57,223 bases of DNA from an uncultured Acidimicrobiales bacterium (GCA_902805655.1 CADCTF010000098.1:1-57223); one strand, 5' to 3'; counted from the stretch's first letter, positions 1 to 11,725 are shown. The notes: generated from the sequence alone by a model not told the origin. Program-made: numbers and translations.

Positions 1-2663
<2,663 letters not shown>

Positions 2664-2677
<14 letters not shown>

Positions 2678-3092
2678 GGAGGTCGCGGCCGCTGACCTTG
2701 TCGAGATCGATGACGACCGCCCGGCCCTTGCGCTCCGGATCGGTCGTCTTCTCGAAGTCCGGGATGGCGTCGTAGATCGCAGCCGCCTCCTGAGGGTCGT
2801 CGACGACACGAGCCCGTCCGTCGAAGACCCAGCGCAGCCGCTCGGCCGGGTTGCGGTACAGGAAGCTCATGTGCGGGTTGGCCTGAAGCCGGTCGAGGAT
2901 GCCGGACTCCGGGTTGCGCACCCAGATGGCCAGCGAGTCCGCCCCGTGCACGTGCGTGCTGCCGTAGAAGGAGAGCTTGGGGGCGCCGTTCGGCTCCACG
3001 CTGGCGGCGATCACCGGGTAGCCGTCCTTGAGGGCGCTGGACAGGCGGGTACGCATCTCTTCGGTGAGCTCGATCATTGTGCTCGCAACCAT
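2664..3092 (-). CDS. PPOX-class (pyridoxamine 5'-phosphate oxidase fold) protein
   Basis: A 142-aa single-domain split-barrel flavin/F420-binding protein. The order typical of the family is visible: a PVIAASVEPNGAPKLSFYGS strand pair, the NPHMSFLYRNP segment, then a DGRARVVDD strand. These proteins bind FMN, F420 or heme-type cofactors and usually act as oxidoreductases; the substrate cannot be read here. An alternative start at Met6 (base 3077) would fit equally well. The gene is convergent with the LeuRS homologue and overlaps its end by 14 bases. Confidence 0.8.
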
Positions 3093-3125
3093 ACGGCCGT
3101 GCGCCGGCGGCAGAGGTGGCCGGAG

Positions 3126-4181
3126 CTAGCGGACCCTCGAGGCGAACTGGCCGGCGGTCATGCCCGTGCGCCGCTTGAAGGCCCGCCGGAACGCAGCGGT
3201 GTCGCTGAACCCCAGGCGCCGGGCGATGGCGTCGGCTCCCAGGCCGTCGGCGGCGATGAGCTGCTTCGCTCGTGCGACCCGTGCCTCGGCCACCACGTCG
3301 CGGAAGGTGGTGGACTCCCGCTGAAGGTGGCGCTGCAGGGTCCGGGGGCTCATTGCCAGCCGTGATGCGACTGCGCTCGGAGTGGGCTCCGCGACCCCGA
3401 GCAGGGCCTCCACCGCGTCTCGAACCTGCTCGGCGACGGCACCGGCCTTGCGCACCCGCTCGACGTACTCCGCCGAGAGCCGGTCCGCCGCCCGGGCCAG
3501 GTCGACGGACGTCGAGCCGAGTGGGCGGCTCACCACCGCCGCGTCGAAGGTCGTGCGGTAGTGGTCGGAGCCGTAGCGCACGGGGCATCGGAAGAAGGAC
3601 TCGAAGCGGCTCGACCTCGGCGCCTCCGGACGCATGAGCCGCACCTCGCACGGCGAGATGCTCTGGTCGCCGAGGAAGCGAGCGGCGCGGATGATGCACG
3701 CCGTGATGGCCTCCATCGCTTCGTGCGCAGGCGCGGCTGCACCGGGCAGGGGCTTCGATGTGTAGACGATCCGGCTCCCCTCCCGGGTGGCCGTGTTCTC
3801 CAGGGAGGTGCTGAGCACGATCATGGAGAAGCGGACCATCCGGTCGAGCGCCTCCCGCACGCTGGCGCTGACCGCCACCCCCAGGCTGAGCGCGTTGAAG
3901 GTGTTGGGCCGGACGTAGAGCGAGACGTCGAGCCCGAGGCAGGGGTCGTCGGTGGCCTCGACCGCCAACCGCCACAGCTCGGTCGTCCGCGGCAGGGGGA
4001 TGCGGGCGCCGTTGACGTCGAAGACCGCAGGGTCGATGCCTGCGGCTCGGGCCAGACCCGCTCCGTCGATCCCCCGGGCGTCCAACGCGCGCACGAGCGT
4101 CGCCGTCCACGCAGCCAGCACGGTCGGCTCGGGAGACGTGGCGGGTTCGGTCACCCCGTTGGCGTGCAGAGGCGTCGTCAT
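3126..4181 (-). CDS. AraC-family regulator with arabinose-binding-type N-terminal domain
   Basis: A 351-aa transcription factor. Residues about 25-210 look like the Arabinose_bd sensor domain found in OruR/ArgR-like AraC regulators ([12 protein letters not shown] region). The C-terminal 100 residues are a double helix-turn-helix with [12 protein letters not shown] and the [22 protein letters not shown] signature (first helix-turn-helix, then the AraC family core). It is divergent from the secreted cutinase-like gene with only 29 bases between the two starts. An inverted repeat lies there, so it is the likely regulator of that gene and of itself. The ligand is unknown. Confidence 0.9.
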   Translation of the reverse strand: MTTPLHANGVTEPATSPEPTVLAAWTATLVRALDARGIDGAGLARAAGIDPAVFDVNGARIPLPRTTELWRLAVEATDDPCLGLDVSLYVRPNTFNALSLGVAVSASVREALDRMVRFSMIVLSTSLENTATREGSRIVYTSKPLPGAAAPAHEAMEAITACIIRAARFLGDQSISPCEVRLMRPEAPRSSRFESFFRCPVRYGSDHYRTTFDAAVVSRPLGSTSVDLARAADRLSAEYVERVRKAGAVAEQVRDAVEALLGVAEPTPSAVASRLAMSPRTLQRHLQRESTTFRDVVAEARVARAKQLIAADGLGADAIARRLGFSDTAAFRRAFKRRTGMTAGQFASRVR

Positions 4182-4195
4182 GTGACAAGGGTCAC
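4182..4195. promoter_or_regulatory. Inverted repeat, candidate AraC operator
   Basis: GTGAC-AAGG-GTCAC, a perfect 5-4-5 inverted repeat. It begins at the base next to the ATG of the AraC gene and ends 2 bases before the presumed -10 of the cutinase gene. The position fits an autoregulatory and divergent control site. AraC proteins often bind direct repeats, so the assignment to this regulator is an inference. Confidence 0.4.
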
Positions 4196-4197
4196 GT

Positions 4198-4203
4198 TAC
4201 GTT
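4198..4203 (+). promoter_or_regulatory. Candidate -10 element of the cutinase-like gene
   Basis: TACGTT matches TAnnnT and ends 7 bases before the ATG at 4211. There is no good ribosome binding site before that ATG, so a leaderless transcript is likely. Confidence 0.45.
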
Positions 4204-4210
4204 CGCCGCA

Positions 4211-5128
4211 ATGTCAACGGAAAGGCCAGAAATGACCCACTCGAAGTTCCCGGCAGCACCCCGTACGCCGGTCGTGCGCACCGTCGTAGTGGCGCTCCTC
4301 CTGGCGGCCATGACGCTCGTCGGCGCCGCGCCGGCCGGAGCAGAGGTCGAGTACCGGCGGGGCCCCGACCCGACGAACGCCAGCATCGAGGCGACGAGAG
4401 GGCCGTTCACCACGTCGAGCACCACCGTCTCGGACTGGTACACCCCCGGCTTCGGCGCCGCGACCATCTACTACCCGACGTCCACCACGTCGGGCACGTT
4501 CGGCGGCGTGGCCATCTCCCCGGGCTACAGCGGCACGCAGTCGTCGATCAGCTGGCTCGGCCCGCGCCTGGCATCGCAGGGCTTCGTCGTCATCACCATC
4601 GACACGAACTCCCGCTACGACCAGCCCGACTCACGGGCCACGCAGCTCCTGGCCGCCCTCGACTACCTCACGGGCAGCAGCTCGGTCCGCTCCCGCGTGG
4701 ACAGCAGCCGCCTGGCGGTGATGGGTCACTCGATGGGTGGTGGAGGGTCGCTGCGGGCAGCTGAGCGCCGTCCGTCGCTGCAGGCCGCCATCCCGCTCAC
4801 GCCCTGGCACACCGACAAGACGTGGGGCTCCGTGCAGACGCCCACGCTCATCATCGGCGCCGAGAACGACAGCACCGCCCCGGTCGGTTCGCACTCCGAG
4901 CCCTTCTACCAGAGCCTTCCGTCCACGCTCGACAAGGCCTACCTCGAGCTGAACAGCGCGAGCCACTTCGCACCGAACAGCCCGAACACCACGATCGCCA
5001 GGTACTCGATCGCCTGGCTGAAGCGCTTCGTCGACAACGACACCCGGTACGAGCAGTTCCTGTGCCCGCCCCCATCGGTGAGCACGACGATCTCGGAGTA
5101 CCGGAACACCTGCCCGCACAGCGTCTGA
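4211..5128 (+). CDS. Secreted polyester hydrolase / cutinase of the PET-hydrolase family
   Basis: A 305-aa alpha/beta hydrolase with a signal peptide (hydrophobic core 21-38, likely cleavage near Ala44). The mature part follows actinobacterial cutinases such as the Thermobifida enzymes and LCC nearly block by block: [19 protein letters not shown] (oxyanion Tyr region), [45 protein letters not shown] and [13 protein letters not shown]. Catalytic triad by position: Ser174, Asp220, His252. A C-terminal Cys pair (FLC ... NTC) fits the conserved disulfide. Residues beside the triad are cutinase-like (His before Ser, Phe after His), and the extra disulfide of IsPETase is absent. It acts outside the cell on esters such as cutin or polyesters. 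The natural substrate is unknown. Confidence 0.93.
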   Translation: MSTERPEMTHSKFPAAPRTPVVRTVVVALLLAAMTLVGAAPAGAEVEYRRGPDPTNASIEATRGPFTTSSTTVSDWYTPGFGAATIYYPTSTTSGTFGGVAISPGYSGTQSSISWLGPRLASQGFVVITIDTNSRYDQPDSRATQLLAALDYLTGSSSVRSRVDSSRLAVMGHSMGGGGSLRAAERRPSLQAAIPLTPWHTDKTWGSVQTPTLIIGAENDSTAPVGSHSEPFYQSLPSTLDKAYLELNSASHFAPNSPNTTIARYSIAWLKRFVDNDTRYEQFLCPPPSVSTTISEYRNTCPHSV

Positions 5129-5171
5129 ACGAATGATCCGCCGTAGGTAGTCGGCTGACGGGAGAGATGAG

Positions 5172-5203
5172 ACGGTCCCTGGCGCCCCCCCGCCAGGGAC
5201 CGT
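5172..5203. terminator. Bidirectional hairpin terminator between convergent genes
   Basis: A perfect 13-base inverted repeat (ACGGTCCCTGGCG and its complement) separated by six C residues, lying between the ends of the cutinase-like gene and the GlxA-type gene. There is no clear U-tract, which is common for actinobacterial terminators. Confidence 0.75.
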
Positions 5204-5221
5204 CCTGCGCCCGGCTGTCGC

Positions 5222-6193
5222 TCAGCTGGCTTCCTCGCCGGCCTCATTGCTGCCGAACGTGCGGCGGTAGGCGAGCGGTGACGTGCCGACCTCGCGCTGG
5301 AAGTGCTGCCGTAGGTTGGCCGCCGAGCCGAACCCGGCCTGGGAGGCGATGCGCTCCACCGGGGTGTCGGTGGACTCGAGGAGTCGCTGGGCCAGCAGCA
5401 CGCGTTGGCTCAGCAGCCATTGGTGGGGGGTTGTGCCGGTGACGGCTCGGAACCGGCGGGCGAAGGTGCGGGGGCTCATGTTGCTGCGGCGGGCCAGTGC
5501 CTCGACGGAGATGGCGGCATCGAGGTGCTCGAGCATCCAGCCCAGCACGGCGCCGATGGGGTCGTCCGCGTCGCACTCCGGCACCGGCAGGTCGACGAAC
5601 TGCGCCTGGCCGCCCTCGCGGTGCGGAGGCACCACCATCCTTCGGGCCACTGCGTTCGCAACCGCGGCGCCGTGGTCGAGGCGCACGATGTGCAGGCAGA
5701 GGTCGATGCCGGCCGCGGTGCCGGCCGAGGTCAGGACGTCGCCCTCGTCGATGTACAGCACGCGCGGATCGACGTCGATCGCGGGGAAGCGTCGCGTCAG
5801 CTCGTCGGTGTGCATCCAGTGCGTCGTCGCCCGCTTGCCGTCCAGGAGCCCGGCCTCGGCCAGCACGAACGCGCCGGAACAGACCGACACGATGCGAGCC
5901 CCGCGCGCATGGGCCCGCCGCAGGGCGTCGACCAGGGCTGCGCTCGGCTCGAAGCTCATCGGTGCGGCCGGAACGACGATCGTGTCGGCCCGCTCGAGGT
6001 CGGCCAGCCGGTAGGGGGTGGAGAGCTGCAGACCGAAGTTCGTCGTCGCCGGGGCGGACCCCTCTGACACGATGAGGAACTCGTACCAGGGGTCGGCCAG
6101 CTCGGGTCGCTGGATGCCGAAGACCTCGCACAGCACCGCGAGCTCGAACGGCCCGCCTCCCTCCATCAGGACGGCGGCGACGACATGGGGCAT
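5222..6193 (-). CDS. GlxA-family transcriptional regulator (DJ-1/PfpI domain + AraC HTH)
   Basis: A 323-aa protein. Residues about 5-190 form a DJ-1/PfpI class I amidotransferase-like domain with the nucleophile-elbow Cys in SVCSGAFVLAEAG and the TTHW segment. Residues about 215-315 are an AraC double helix-turn-helix (MSPRTFARRFRAVTGTTP, IASQAGFGSAANLRQHFQRE). GlxA-type regulators sense small metabolites through the DJ-1 domain, for example in choline or arginine metabolism. The inducer cannot be inferred here. It is divergent from the small gene at 6213 with a 19-base gap. Confidence 0.9.
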   Translation of the reverse strand: MPHVVAAVLMEGGGPFELAVLCEVFGIQRPELADPWYEFLIVSEGSAPATTNFGLQLSTPYRLADLERADTIVVPAAPMSFEPSAALVDALRRAHARGARIVSVCSGAFVLAEAGLLDGKRATTHWMHTDELTRRFPAIDVDPRVLYIDEGDVLTSAGTAAGIDLCLHIVRLDHGAAVANAVARRMVVPPHREGGQAQFVDLPVPECDADDPIGAVLGWMLEHLDAAISVEALARRSNMSPRTFARRFRAVTGTTPHQWLLSQRVLLAQRLLESTDTPVERIASQAGFGSAANLRQHFQREVGTSPLAYRRTFGSNEAGEEAS

Positions 6194-6212
6194 GGCAGGA
6201 TCCTAGCGGACA

Positions 6213-6707
6213 ATGGCTGAGCTGCCACTCGTCGGTTCCGGCGCGCAGGCGGAGGATGAGCGGGTGGATGCGCTGCTGAAGACCCGCCCGATCCTGTCCT
6301 CCCGCCTGCCGTGGGTCGCCCGCCGCCCGACCTCCATCGATGCCGGATCAGCGCTTGCGTCGGCGCGCCGCTTCGCTCACCAGCTACCCGAACCTGCACC
6401 CCGTTCTCCCGTATCGACCCTGGAGGCCCGGCTCGTGATCGCGGCCAGCGTCCGGGGGATGCTCGACGAGGCGTTGGCCCGTGTCATGGGTCGCACGACC
6501 TTGGGCCTGGCCGACCCGGCCGAGGTGGCTCGTCACCTGGGCTCCACCCGCCGGATCGTGCCGCCCGCGGTCGAAGCTGTGCTCGCCCTGCTGGACCTGG
6601 CCGAGGCTCTCGAGCTGGGCGACTCGTCGCCGCCCGGCATCGAGGAGGACGCGCTGCGCGTGGCCGAGCGGGTCGCGGCCTACCTCACCCGCCGCACCGC
6701 CGCCTGA
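6213..6707 (+). CDS. Conserved-looking hypothetical protein
   Basis: A 164-aa protein of unknown function. It is rich in Ala, Leu, Arg and Glu and predicted mostly helical, with no signal peptide, membrane segment or recognisable motif. Codon third positions are strongly GC, as in a real gene of this genome, and it fills the space between two minus-strand genes. It starts 19 bases from the divergent GlxA-type gene and ends 22 bases before the stop of leuD. The start choice (ATG 6213) is the first available. Confidence 0.6.
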   Translation: MAELPLVGSGAQAEDERVDALLKTRPILSSRLPWVARRPTSIDAGSALASARRFAHQLPEPAPRSPVSTLEARLVIAASVRGMLDEALARVMGRTTLGLADPAEVARHLGSTRRIVPPAVEAVLALLDLAEALELGDSSPPGIEEDALRVAERVAAYLTRRTAA

Positions 6708-6729
6708 GGCGGGCGGCGAGCCCGTGGCC

Positions 6730-7338
6730 TCAGGCCGTGGCGGTGCTCGTGGTCGTCGGCAGGTGGTCGGGCCGCTGGGCCTCGAAGGCGTCGACGCTGT
6801 CCATGTGCAGCTCGGTGAGGCCGATGTCGTCGAGGCCCTCGAGCAGCCGGTAGCGGGTGAACTCGTCGAGCGGGAACGGCGCGTCGATGCCCGCCTTCGG
6901 CGCGTAGACGCGACCGGTCTCGATGTCGACGTGGATCTCGAGGTCGGGGTCGGCCTCGATCGCGTCCTGCAGCGCGACCACCACGGCTTCGTCCACCACT
7001 GCCGGCACCAACCCGGCCTTGGTGGCGTTGTTACGGAAGATGTCGCCGAAGCGAGGTGAGATCACCGCCCGGAACCCGTAGTCGGTGAGGGCCCAGACGG
7101 CGTGCTCGCGGGACGAACCGGTGCCGAAGTTCGGGCCGGCGACGATGATCGACGCGTCACGGTGCTGTGGCTGGTTGAGCGGAAAGGTCGGGTCCTTCCT
7201 CCACGAGTCGAAGAGGCCCTCGCCGAAGCCGGTGCGCTCGACGCGCTTGAGCCACTCCGCCGGGATGATCTGGTCGGTGTCGACGTCGGATCGGCGCAGG
7301 GGCAGGCCGGTGCCGGTGATGATGCGGACGGGGTCCAT
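6730..7338 (-). CDS. leuD: 3-isopropylmalate dehydratase small subunit
   Basis: A 202-aa swivel-domain subunit of isopropylmalate isomerase, which converts 2-isopropylmalate to 3-isopropylmalate with LeuC. Landmarks: RRSDVDTDQIIPAEWLKR, GPNFGTGSSREHAVWAL and SPRFGDIFRNNATKAGL. The ATG lies one base after the leuC stop codon, so the two subunits are translated from one message and probably coupled. Length is normal. Confidence 0.97.
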   Translation of the reverse strand: MDPVRIITGTGLPLRRSDVDTDQIIPAEWLKRVERTGFGEGLFDSWRKDPTFPLNQPQHRDASIIVAGPNFGTGSSREHAVWALTDYGFRAVISPRFGDIFRNNATKAGLVPAVVDEAVVVALQDAIEADPDLEIHVDIETGRVYAPKAGIDAPFPLDEFTRYRLLEGLDDIGLTELHMDSVDAFEAQRPDHLPTTTSTATA

Positions 7339-7339
7339 C

Positions 7340-8752
7340 TCAGGCCTCCAGGTCGGTGGGAGCGGCGAAGTGGCCGGCCACCGCGGTGGCGGCGGCGACG
7401 GCGGGGGAGACCAGGTGGGTGCGTCCGCCCGGCCCTTGGCGGCCCTCGAAGTTCCGGTTCGACGTAGAGGCGGCCCGCTCGCCGGGGGCCAGCTTGTCGG
7501 GGTTCATGGCCAGGCACATCGAGCAGCCCGCTTCCCGCCACTCCGCACCGGCGGACCGGAACACCTCGTCCAAGCCCTCCTGCTCGGCCTCGTACTTCAC
7601 GAGCATCGAGCCCGGGACGATGAGCGTGCGCACGCTGTCGGACACCTTTCGGCCCCGAAGCACGTCCGCTGCCGCCCGAAGGTCCTCGATGCGGCCGTTG
7701 GTGCACGAGCCGATGAAGACGGTGTCGACGTGCACCTCGCGCATCGGCGTGCCGGCGGTCAGGCCCATGTACTCCAGCGCGCGGCCGGCCGTCTCGCGCT
7801 CGGTGAGGTCGGCGAAGGAGTCGGGATCGGGCACGGCGGCGTCGAGCGCGGTGACCTGTCCGGGGTTGGTTCCCCAGGTGACGTGGGGCACAAGCTTCGC
7901 CGCGTCGAGGTGCACCTCCTTGTCGAACTTCGCTCCGGCGTCGGTGGCGAGGGCTCGCCACTCGTCGAGCGCCCGCTCCCAAGCGGCCCCCTTGGGGGCG
8001 TGGGCCCGCCCCTCCAGGTAGGCGAACGTCGTGTCGTCGGGGGCGATCATGCCGGCCTTGGCGCCGCCCTCGATGCTCATGTTGCACACCGTCATCCGGC
8101 CTTCCATCGACAGTGACCGGATGGCTGATCCCCGGTACTCGATGATGCTGCCGATGCCGCCACCGGTGCCGATGCGGCCGATGATGGCGAGGATCACGTC
8201 CTTCGCGGTCACGCCGGGCGGCAGGTCGCCCTCCACGGTGACCGCCATCGTGCCCGGCCGAGGCTGGGTCAGGGTCTGGGTGGCCAGCACGTGCTCGACC
8301 TCGCTGGTGCCGATGCCGAAGGCCAGCGCGCCGAACGCCCCGTGTGTCGACGTGTGGCTGTCGCCGCACACGATCGTCATGCCCGGCTGGGTGAGGCCCT
8401 GCTCCGGGCCGATGATGTGGACGATGCCCTGCTTGGCGTGACCCATCGGGTACATCCGGATGCCGAACTCGGTGCAGTTCTCGGCCAGCACCTCCATCTG
8501 GCGGCGGGAGATGGCGTCCTTCACCGGCTGGTCGATGTTCTGCGTGGGCACGTTGTGGTCCATCGTCGCCAGTGTCAGATCGGGCCGCCGCACCGTGCGC
8601 TTGGCCAGGCGTAGGCCGTCGAAGGCCTGCGGCGAGGTGACCTCGTGGACGAGGTGGAGATCGATGTAGAGGAGGTCCGGTTCGCCTTCCGCGGTGCGGA
8701 CGACGTGCCGTTCCCACACCTTGTCGCTGAGCGTCTTCCCGTCACTGGCCAT
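7340..8752 (-). CDS. leuC: 3-isopropylmalate dehydratase large subunit
   Basis: A 470-aa aconitase-family protein holding the [4Fe-4S] cluster. Cluster ligands sit in [10 protein letters not shown] and in [31 protein letters not shown] is the substrate-loop signature. The start at [11 protein letters not shown] matches the family N-terminus; an ATG three codons further out (8761) is possible. Only 39 bases separate it from the divergent ndgR-like gene, so both promoters and the operator must overlap. It forms an operon with leuD. Confidence 0.97.
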   Translation of the reverse strand: MASDGKTLSDKVWERHVVRTAEGEPDLLYIDLHLVHEVTSPQAFDGLRLAKRTVRRPDLTLATMDHNVPTQNIDQPVKDAISRRQMEVLAENCTEFGIRMYPMGHAKQGIVHIIGPEQGLTQPGMTIVCGDSHTSTHGAFGALAFGIGTSEVEHVLATQTLTQPRPGTMAVTVEGDLPPGVTAKDVILAIIGRIGTGGGIGSIIEYRGSAIRSLSMEGRMTVCNMSIEGGAKAGMIAPDDTTFAYLEGRAHAPKGAAWERALDEWRALATDAGAKFDKEVHLDAAKLVPHVTWGTNPGQVTALDAAVPDPDSFADLTERETAGRALEYMGLTAGTPMREVHVDTVFIGSCTNGRIEDLRAAADVLRGRKVSDSVRTLIVPGSMLVKYEAEQEGLDEVFRSAGAEWREAGCSMCLAMNPDKLAPGERAASTSNRNFEGRQGPGGRTHLVSPAVAAATAVAGHFAAPTDLEA

Positions 8753-8771
8753 GAATGGCATCTCACATTCT

Positions 8772-8786
8772 GGGATGTAGCATCCC
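8772..8786. promoter_or_regulatory. Inverted repeat between leuCD and the ndgR-like gene, overlapping a -10 hexamer
   Basis: GGGATG-TAG-CATCCC is a perfect 6-3-6 inverted repeat in the middle of the 39-base divergent space. The hexamer TAGCAT (8778-8783) sits inside it on the plus strand, 8 bases before the GTG of the regulator. Occupancy would therefore block the regulator's own promoter and probably leuC. IclR-type regulators of the NdgR/LtbR group are known to control leuCD. Confidence 0.6.
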
Positions 8787-8791
8787 GTTCT

Positions 8792-9415
8792 GTGGAACCC
8801 ACTGTAAGCGGAGTCGGCGTGCTCGACAAGGCGTCGGCGATCCTCGGCGCCCTCGAGGTCGCGCCCCGGAACCTGCCGGACCTGGTGGCCGCCACCGGGC
8901 TGCCTCGCGCCACGGTGCATCGCCTGGCCAGCGCCCTCGAGGTGCACCGCCTGGTGCGGCGCACCGAGGACGGCCGCTTCGCGCTCGGCGCCCGTCTGAC
9001 CAAGGCCTCGCTGGCCGAGGCGGCCCGGCCGGCGCTCGACCGCCTGCGGGACGAGACGGGGGAGAGCGTGCAGCTCTACGTGCCCCGAGCCGATCGCCGG
9101 GTCTGCCTCGTCTCGCTGGAGTCCCCCCACAGCCTGCGCACCATCGTGCCGGTGGGCGCGGCCCTGCCGATGGACGTCGGGTCGGCGGCCAAGGTGCTCA
9201 ACGACCTACCGGCCGTGCGCCGCAAGGGCTGGGCGGAGAGCGTCGAGGAGCGCGAGGTCGGTGTGGCGTCGGTCAGCGCACCGGTGCGCGATGGGGATCG
9301 GGTGGTGGCCGCAGTGTCGGTGTCCGGGCCCGTGGAGCGGACGTCGCGCTCGCCGGGCAAGCGTTACGCCAAGGCCGTGTCGGTCGCGGCGCGCGACATC
9401 GAGTCCCGCCTCTGA
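8792..9415 (+). CDS. ndgR: IclR-family regulator, NdgR/LtbR-like
   Basis: A 207-aa regulator with an N-terminal winged HTH ([35 protein letters not shown]) and a C-terminal IclR effector domain. The SGVGVLDKA opening and the position divergent from leuCD match NdgR of Streptomyces and LtbR of Corynebacterium, known regulators of leuCD. The frame is open further upstream into antisense leuC. GTG 8792 is preferred because the conserved N-terminus starts there and a -10-like TAGCAT lies 8 bases before it, suggesting a leaderless message. Confidence 0.85.
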   Translation: MEPTVSGVGVLDKASAILGALEVAPRNLPDLVAATGLPRATVHRLASALEVHRLVRRTEDGRFALGARLTKASLAEAARPALDRLRDETGESVQLYVPRADRRVCLVSLESPHSLRTIVPVGAALPMDVGSAAKVLNDLPAVRRKGWAESVEEREVGVASVSAPVRDGDRVVAAVSVSGPVERTSRSPGKRYAKAVSVAARDIESRL

Positions 9416-9434
9416 CCCCACCGGAACCCAGGGA

Positions 9435-11198
9435 TCAGGTCGGCCCTTCGGCCAGGGCCAGCGCCGCTTGCACCAGCGCGAGGTGGGACAGGGCCTGTGG
9501 CAGGTTGCCGAGGAAGTCCCCGCTGATCGGGTCGGCCTCCTCGGGAAGGAGCCCGAGAGGCCCGGAGAAGGTGACGAGCGCCTCCATGCGTTCGTGGGCC
9601 TCCTCCCACCGTCCCAGGCGGGCCAGTGCCTCCACCGCCCAGAAGGAGCAGGCGAGGAAGGCGCCCTCGCCCGAGGGCAGGCCGTCGTCGCTGTCGGGCA
9701 GGTAGCGGTACACGAACGGGCCCACGGAGAGCTGCTGCAGCGTGCGGTCGACGGTCTTGGTGACGATGCGGTGGTCGAGCGGCCAGGGGCTCCGCCATGC
9801 CACCTGGCTGAGGTACCCGTCGGCCCGGTCGGCCACGGACGGGTCGGCCCGCAGCCCACCGTCGGCCGCCAGGCCGTGCCGCTCCAGCCAGGCGACGATC
9901 TCCCGTGACGCCGTGCGCCACCCGAAGGCATCGAGGTCGAGCGGGTTGCGGGCCGCGGCGAGCTCGGCCATGCGGTCGAGCGCGTACCAGCACGCCAGCT
10001 TGGACGACACGAGGTGGCGAGGCTCGGAGCGGATCTCCCAGATGCCGCGATCGGGCTGCTGCCACGCTTCGGCCAGCCAGTCGGTCATGCGCGCCAGCTG
10101 GGGCCACATCCGCTCGACGGCGCTGTTGGCATCGCGCATCTGCTCGACGTGGATGCCGCTCACCAGGTCGGCGTAGAAGTCCAGCTGCAGGTGGTGCTCG
10201 GCGCCGTTGCCGACCCGAACCGGCTGCGACCGGCGCCATCCGGCCAGGGCCAGCTCGGTCTCGCCTCCCTCGAGCGGCTCGCCGTCGACGGAGAAGACGG
10301 GGCGCAGCGGCAGCTCTGCGCCGCGCAGCACGCCACCGAGCCACTCCGAGAACCGTTCGCTCTCCTCGGTGAGCCCGGCGTCGTAGCTCGCGTCGATCGC
10401 GAGCGACGCATCCCGGATCCAGGCGTAGCGGTAGTCCCAGTTCCGCTCACTGCCGACGTGCTCGGGCAGCGACGTGGTGGCGGCCGCCACCACCGTGCCC
10501 GTCTGGCCGTAGGTCAGCGCCTTGAGGGCGAGGAGGCTGCGCTCGACCGCCTCGCGGTACGGGCCCGCGTAGGTCAGGGGCCCGAGGTGCGAGCGCCAGG
10601 CGGTGGTGGTTCGGTCGAGCAGGTCGAAGGCGTCGTCGACGCGCAGGGGAGTGGCCTTGCTCTTCGGGCCGTCGATGGTGACGACGGCTCGCTCACCGGC
10701 ATGGAGCTGCAGGCGCGAGGTCCGCTGGTCGAAAGGGTGGCCGGTGCGCACCACGACACCGTCGAACGCCATGCCCTCCGACCAGCTCGAGATGTCGCGC
10801 GCCGGGCCGAAGGCGGATCCCGGCACCACGTCGACCTCGACGTCGACCGAACCCCGGCGGGCTTCGAGGATGCGAACGATGCGTCCACCCGGTGAGTCGT
10901 GGAACCAGGGGAAGAAGTCGGTCACCTCGAGCTCGGCACCGTTGCCGGCCTGGAGGGTGGTGTGGAGCACGTTGTCCCGGTCTCCGTAGGACTGCACGCC
11001 GGCCCTCGGTGGGCCGCTCGGCCCAGCCCGCACCGCTCCGCCACCCGGATCGAGGAGACGGAAGAGGGCCGCAGGTGCGTCGAAGCGCGTCGGGCACCAC
11101 CAGTCGATGGTGCCGTCGGCGGCCACGAGCGCGGCCGTGGCCGTGTCGCCGATCAGCCCGCGCGCCCGCAGGGGCAGCGCATCACCGCCGCCGATCAT
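9435..11198 (-). CDS. Glycoside hydrolase family 15 (glucoamylase/trehalase-like)
   Basis: A 587-aa GH15 enzyme. The N-terminal beta-sandwich begins RARGLIGDTATAALVAADG with IDWWCPTRFDAPAAL. The (alpha/alpha)6 catalytic barrel carries NWDYRYAWIRDASLAI and the late GEGAFLACSFWAVEALARLG segment near the second catalytic Glu. Actinobacterial members cleave trehalose or alpha-glucans in the cytoplasm; no signal peptide is visible. ATG 11198 is chosen because the family N-terminus starts there and it lies 16 bases after greA; the frame upstream is greA in another phase. Substrate is uncertain. Confidence 0.9.
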   Translation of the reverse strand: MIGGGDALPLRARGLIGDTATAALVAADGTIDWWCPTRFDAPAALFRLLDPGGGAVRAGPSGPPRAGVQSYGDRDNVLHTTLQAGNGAELEVTDFFPWFHDSPGGRIVRILEARRGSVDVEVDVVPGSAFGPARDISSWSEGMAFDGVVVRTGHPFDQRTSRLQLHAGERAVVTIDGPKSKATPLRVDDAFDLLDRTTTAWRSHLGPLTYAGPYREAVERSLLALKALTYGQTGTVVAAATTSLPEHVGSERNWDYRYAWIRDASLAIDASYDAGLTEESERFSEWLGGVLRGAELPLRPVFSVDGEPLEGGETELALAGWRRSQPVRVGNGAEHHLQLDFYADLVSGIHVEQMRDANSAVERMWPQLARMTDWLAEAWQQPDRGIWEIRSEPRHLVSSKLACWYALDRMAELAAARNPLDLDAFGWRTASREIVAWLERHGLAADGGLRADPSVADRADGYLSQVAWRSPWPLDHRIVTKTVDRTLQQLSVGPFVYRYLPDSDDGLPSGEGAFLACSFWAVEALARLGRWEEAHERMEALVTFSGPLGLLPEEADPISGDFLGNLPQALSHLALVQAALALAEGPT

Positions 11199-11214
11199 CG
11201 GTTGTGGGCGAGCG

Positions 11215-11700
11215 TCAAGCGCCGACGTCCACGATCTCCACGGTGAGCTCGGAACCGTTGGGCGTCTGGTACGCGACCTTGCTCCCGACCTGGGCGCCGA
11301 GGAGCGCCCGGCCGAGGGGTGAGCCGGGGGAGACCACCTCGATGCCCTCGCGCCGCTCCTCGATCGAGCCCACCAGGTACTGCTCGACGTCATCGTCGCC
11401 GTCGTACCGGATGCTGACGACGCTGCCGACCTCCACGGTCTGGGATCGCGGTCCATCAGCCGAGGAGTCGTCGTCGAGGACGATCGCGTCCTCGAGCATG
11501 GCCGTCAGCTGGCGGATGCGCGCCTCCATGCGGCCCTGATCGTCCTTGGCCGCGTGGTAGTCGGCGTTCTCCTTGAGGTCGCCCAGCTCGCGAGCCGATT
11601 CGATGGTGCGGGCGATGTTGATGCGTCCCTCGGTGGTCAGCTGCTCGAGCTCCTCGACCAGCCGCTCGTAGGTGTCACGCCGGAAGACGGTCTCACTCAT
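11215..11700 (-). CDS. greA: Transcription elongation factor GreA
   Basis: A 161-aa factor that rescues backtracked RNA polymerase by stimulating transcript cleavage. It has an N-terminal coiled coil (residues 1-75, with the tip near DLKENADYHAAKDDQG) and a C-terminal FKBP-like domain ending SPLGRALLGAQVGSKVAYQTPNG. The start is MSETVFRRD. It is followed by the GH15 gene after 16 bases and divergent from the leuB leader. Confidence 0.96.
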   Translation of the reverse strand: MSETVFRRDTYERLVEELEQLTTEGRINIARTIESARELGDLKENADYHAAKDDQGRMEARIRQLTAMLEDAIVLDDDSSADGPRSQTVEVGSVVSIRYDGDDDVEQYLVGSIEERREGIEVVSPGSPLGRALLGAQVGSKVAYQTPNGSELTVEIVDVGA

Positions 11701-11707
11701 GGGTTTG

Positions 11708-11717
11708 AGGCTATCCT
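11708..11717. promoter_or_regulatory. Two overlapping divergent -10 hexamers (greA and leuB leader)
   Basis: AGGCTATCCT holds TATCCT on the plus strand (11712-11717), 8 bases before the leader ATG at 11726. It also holds TAGCCT on the minus strand (11713 to 11708), 7 bases before the greA ATG at 11700. The two hexamers share two bases, so RNA polymerase could not bind both at once. Confidence 0.5.
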
Positions 11718-11725
11718 TGCCGGCG

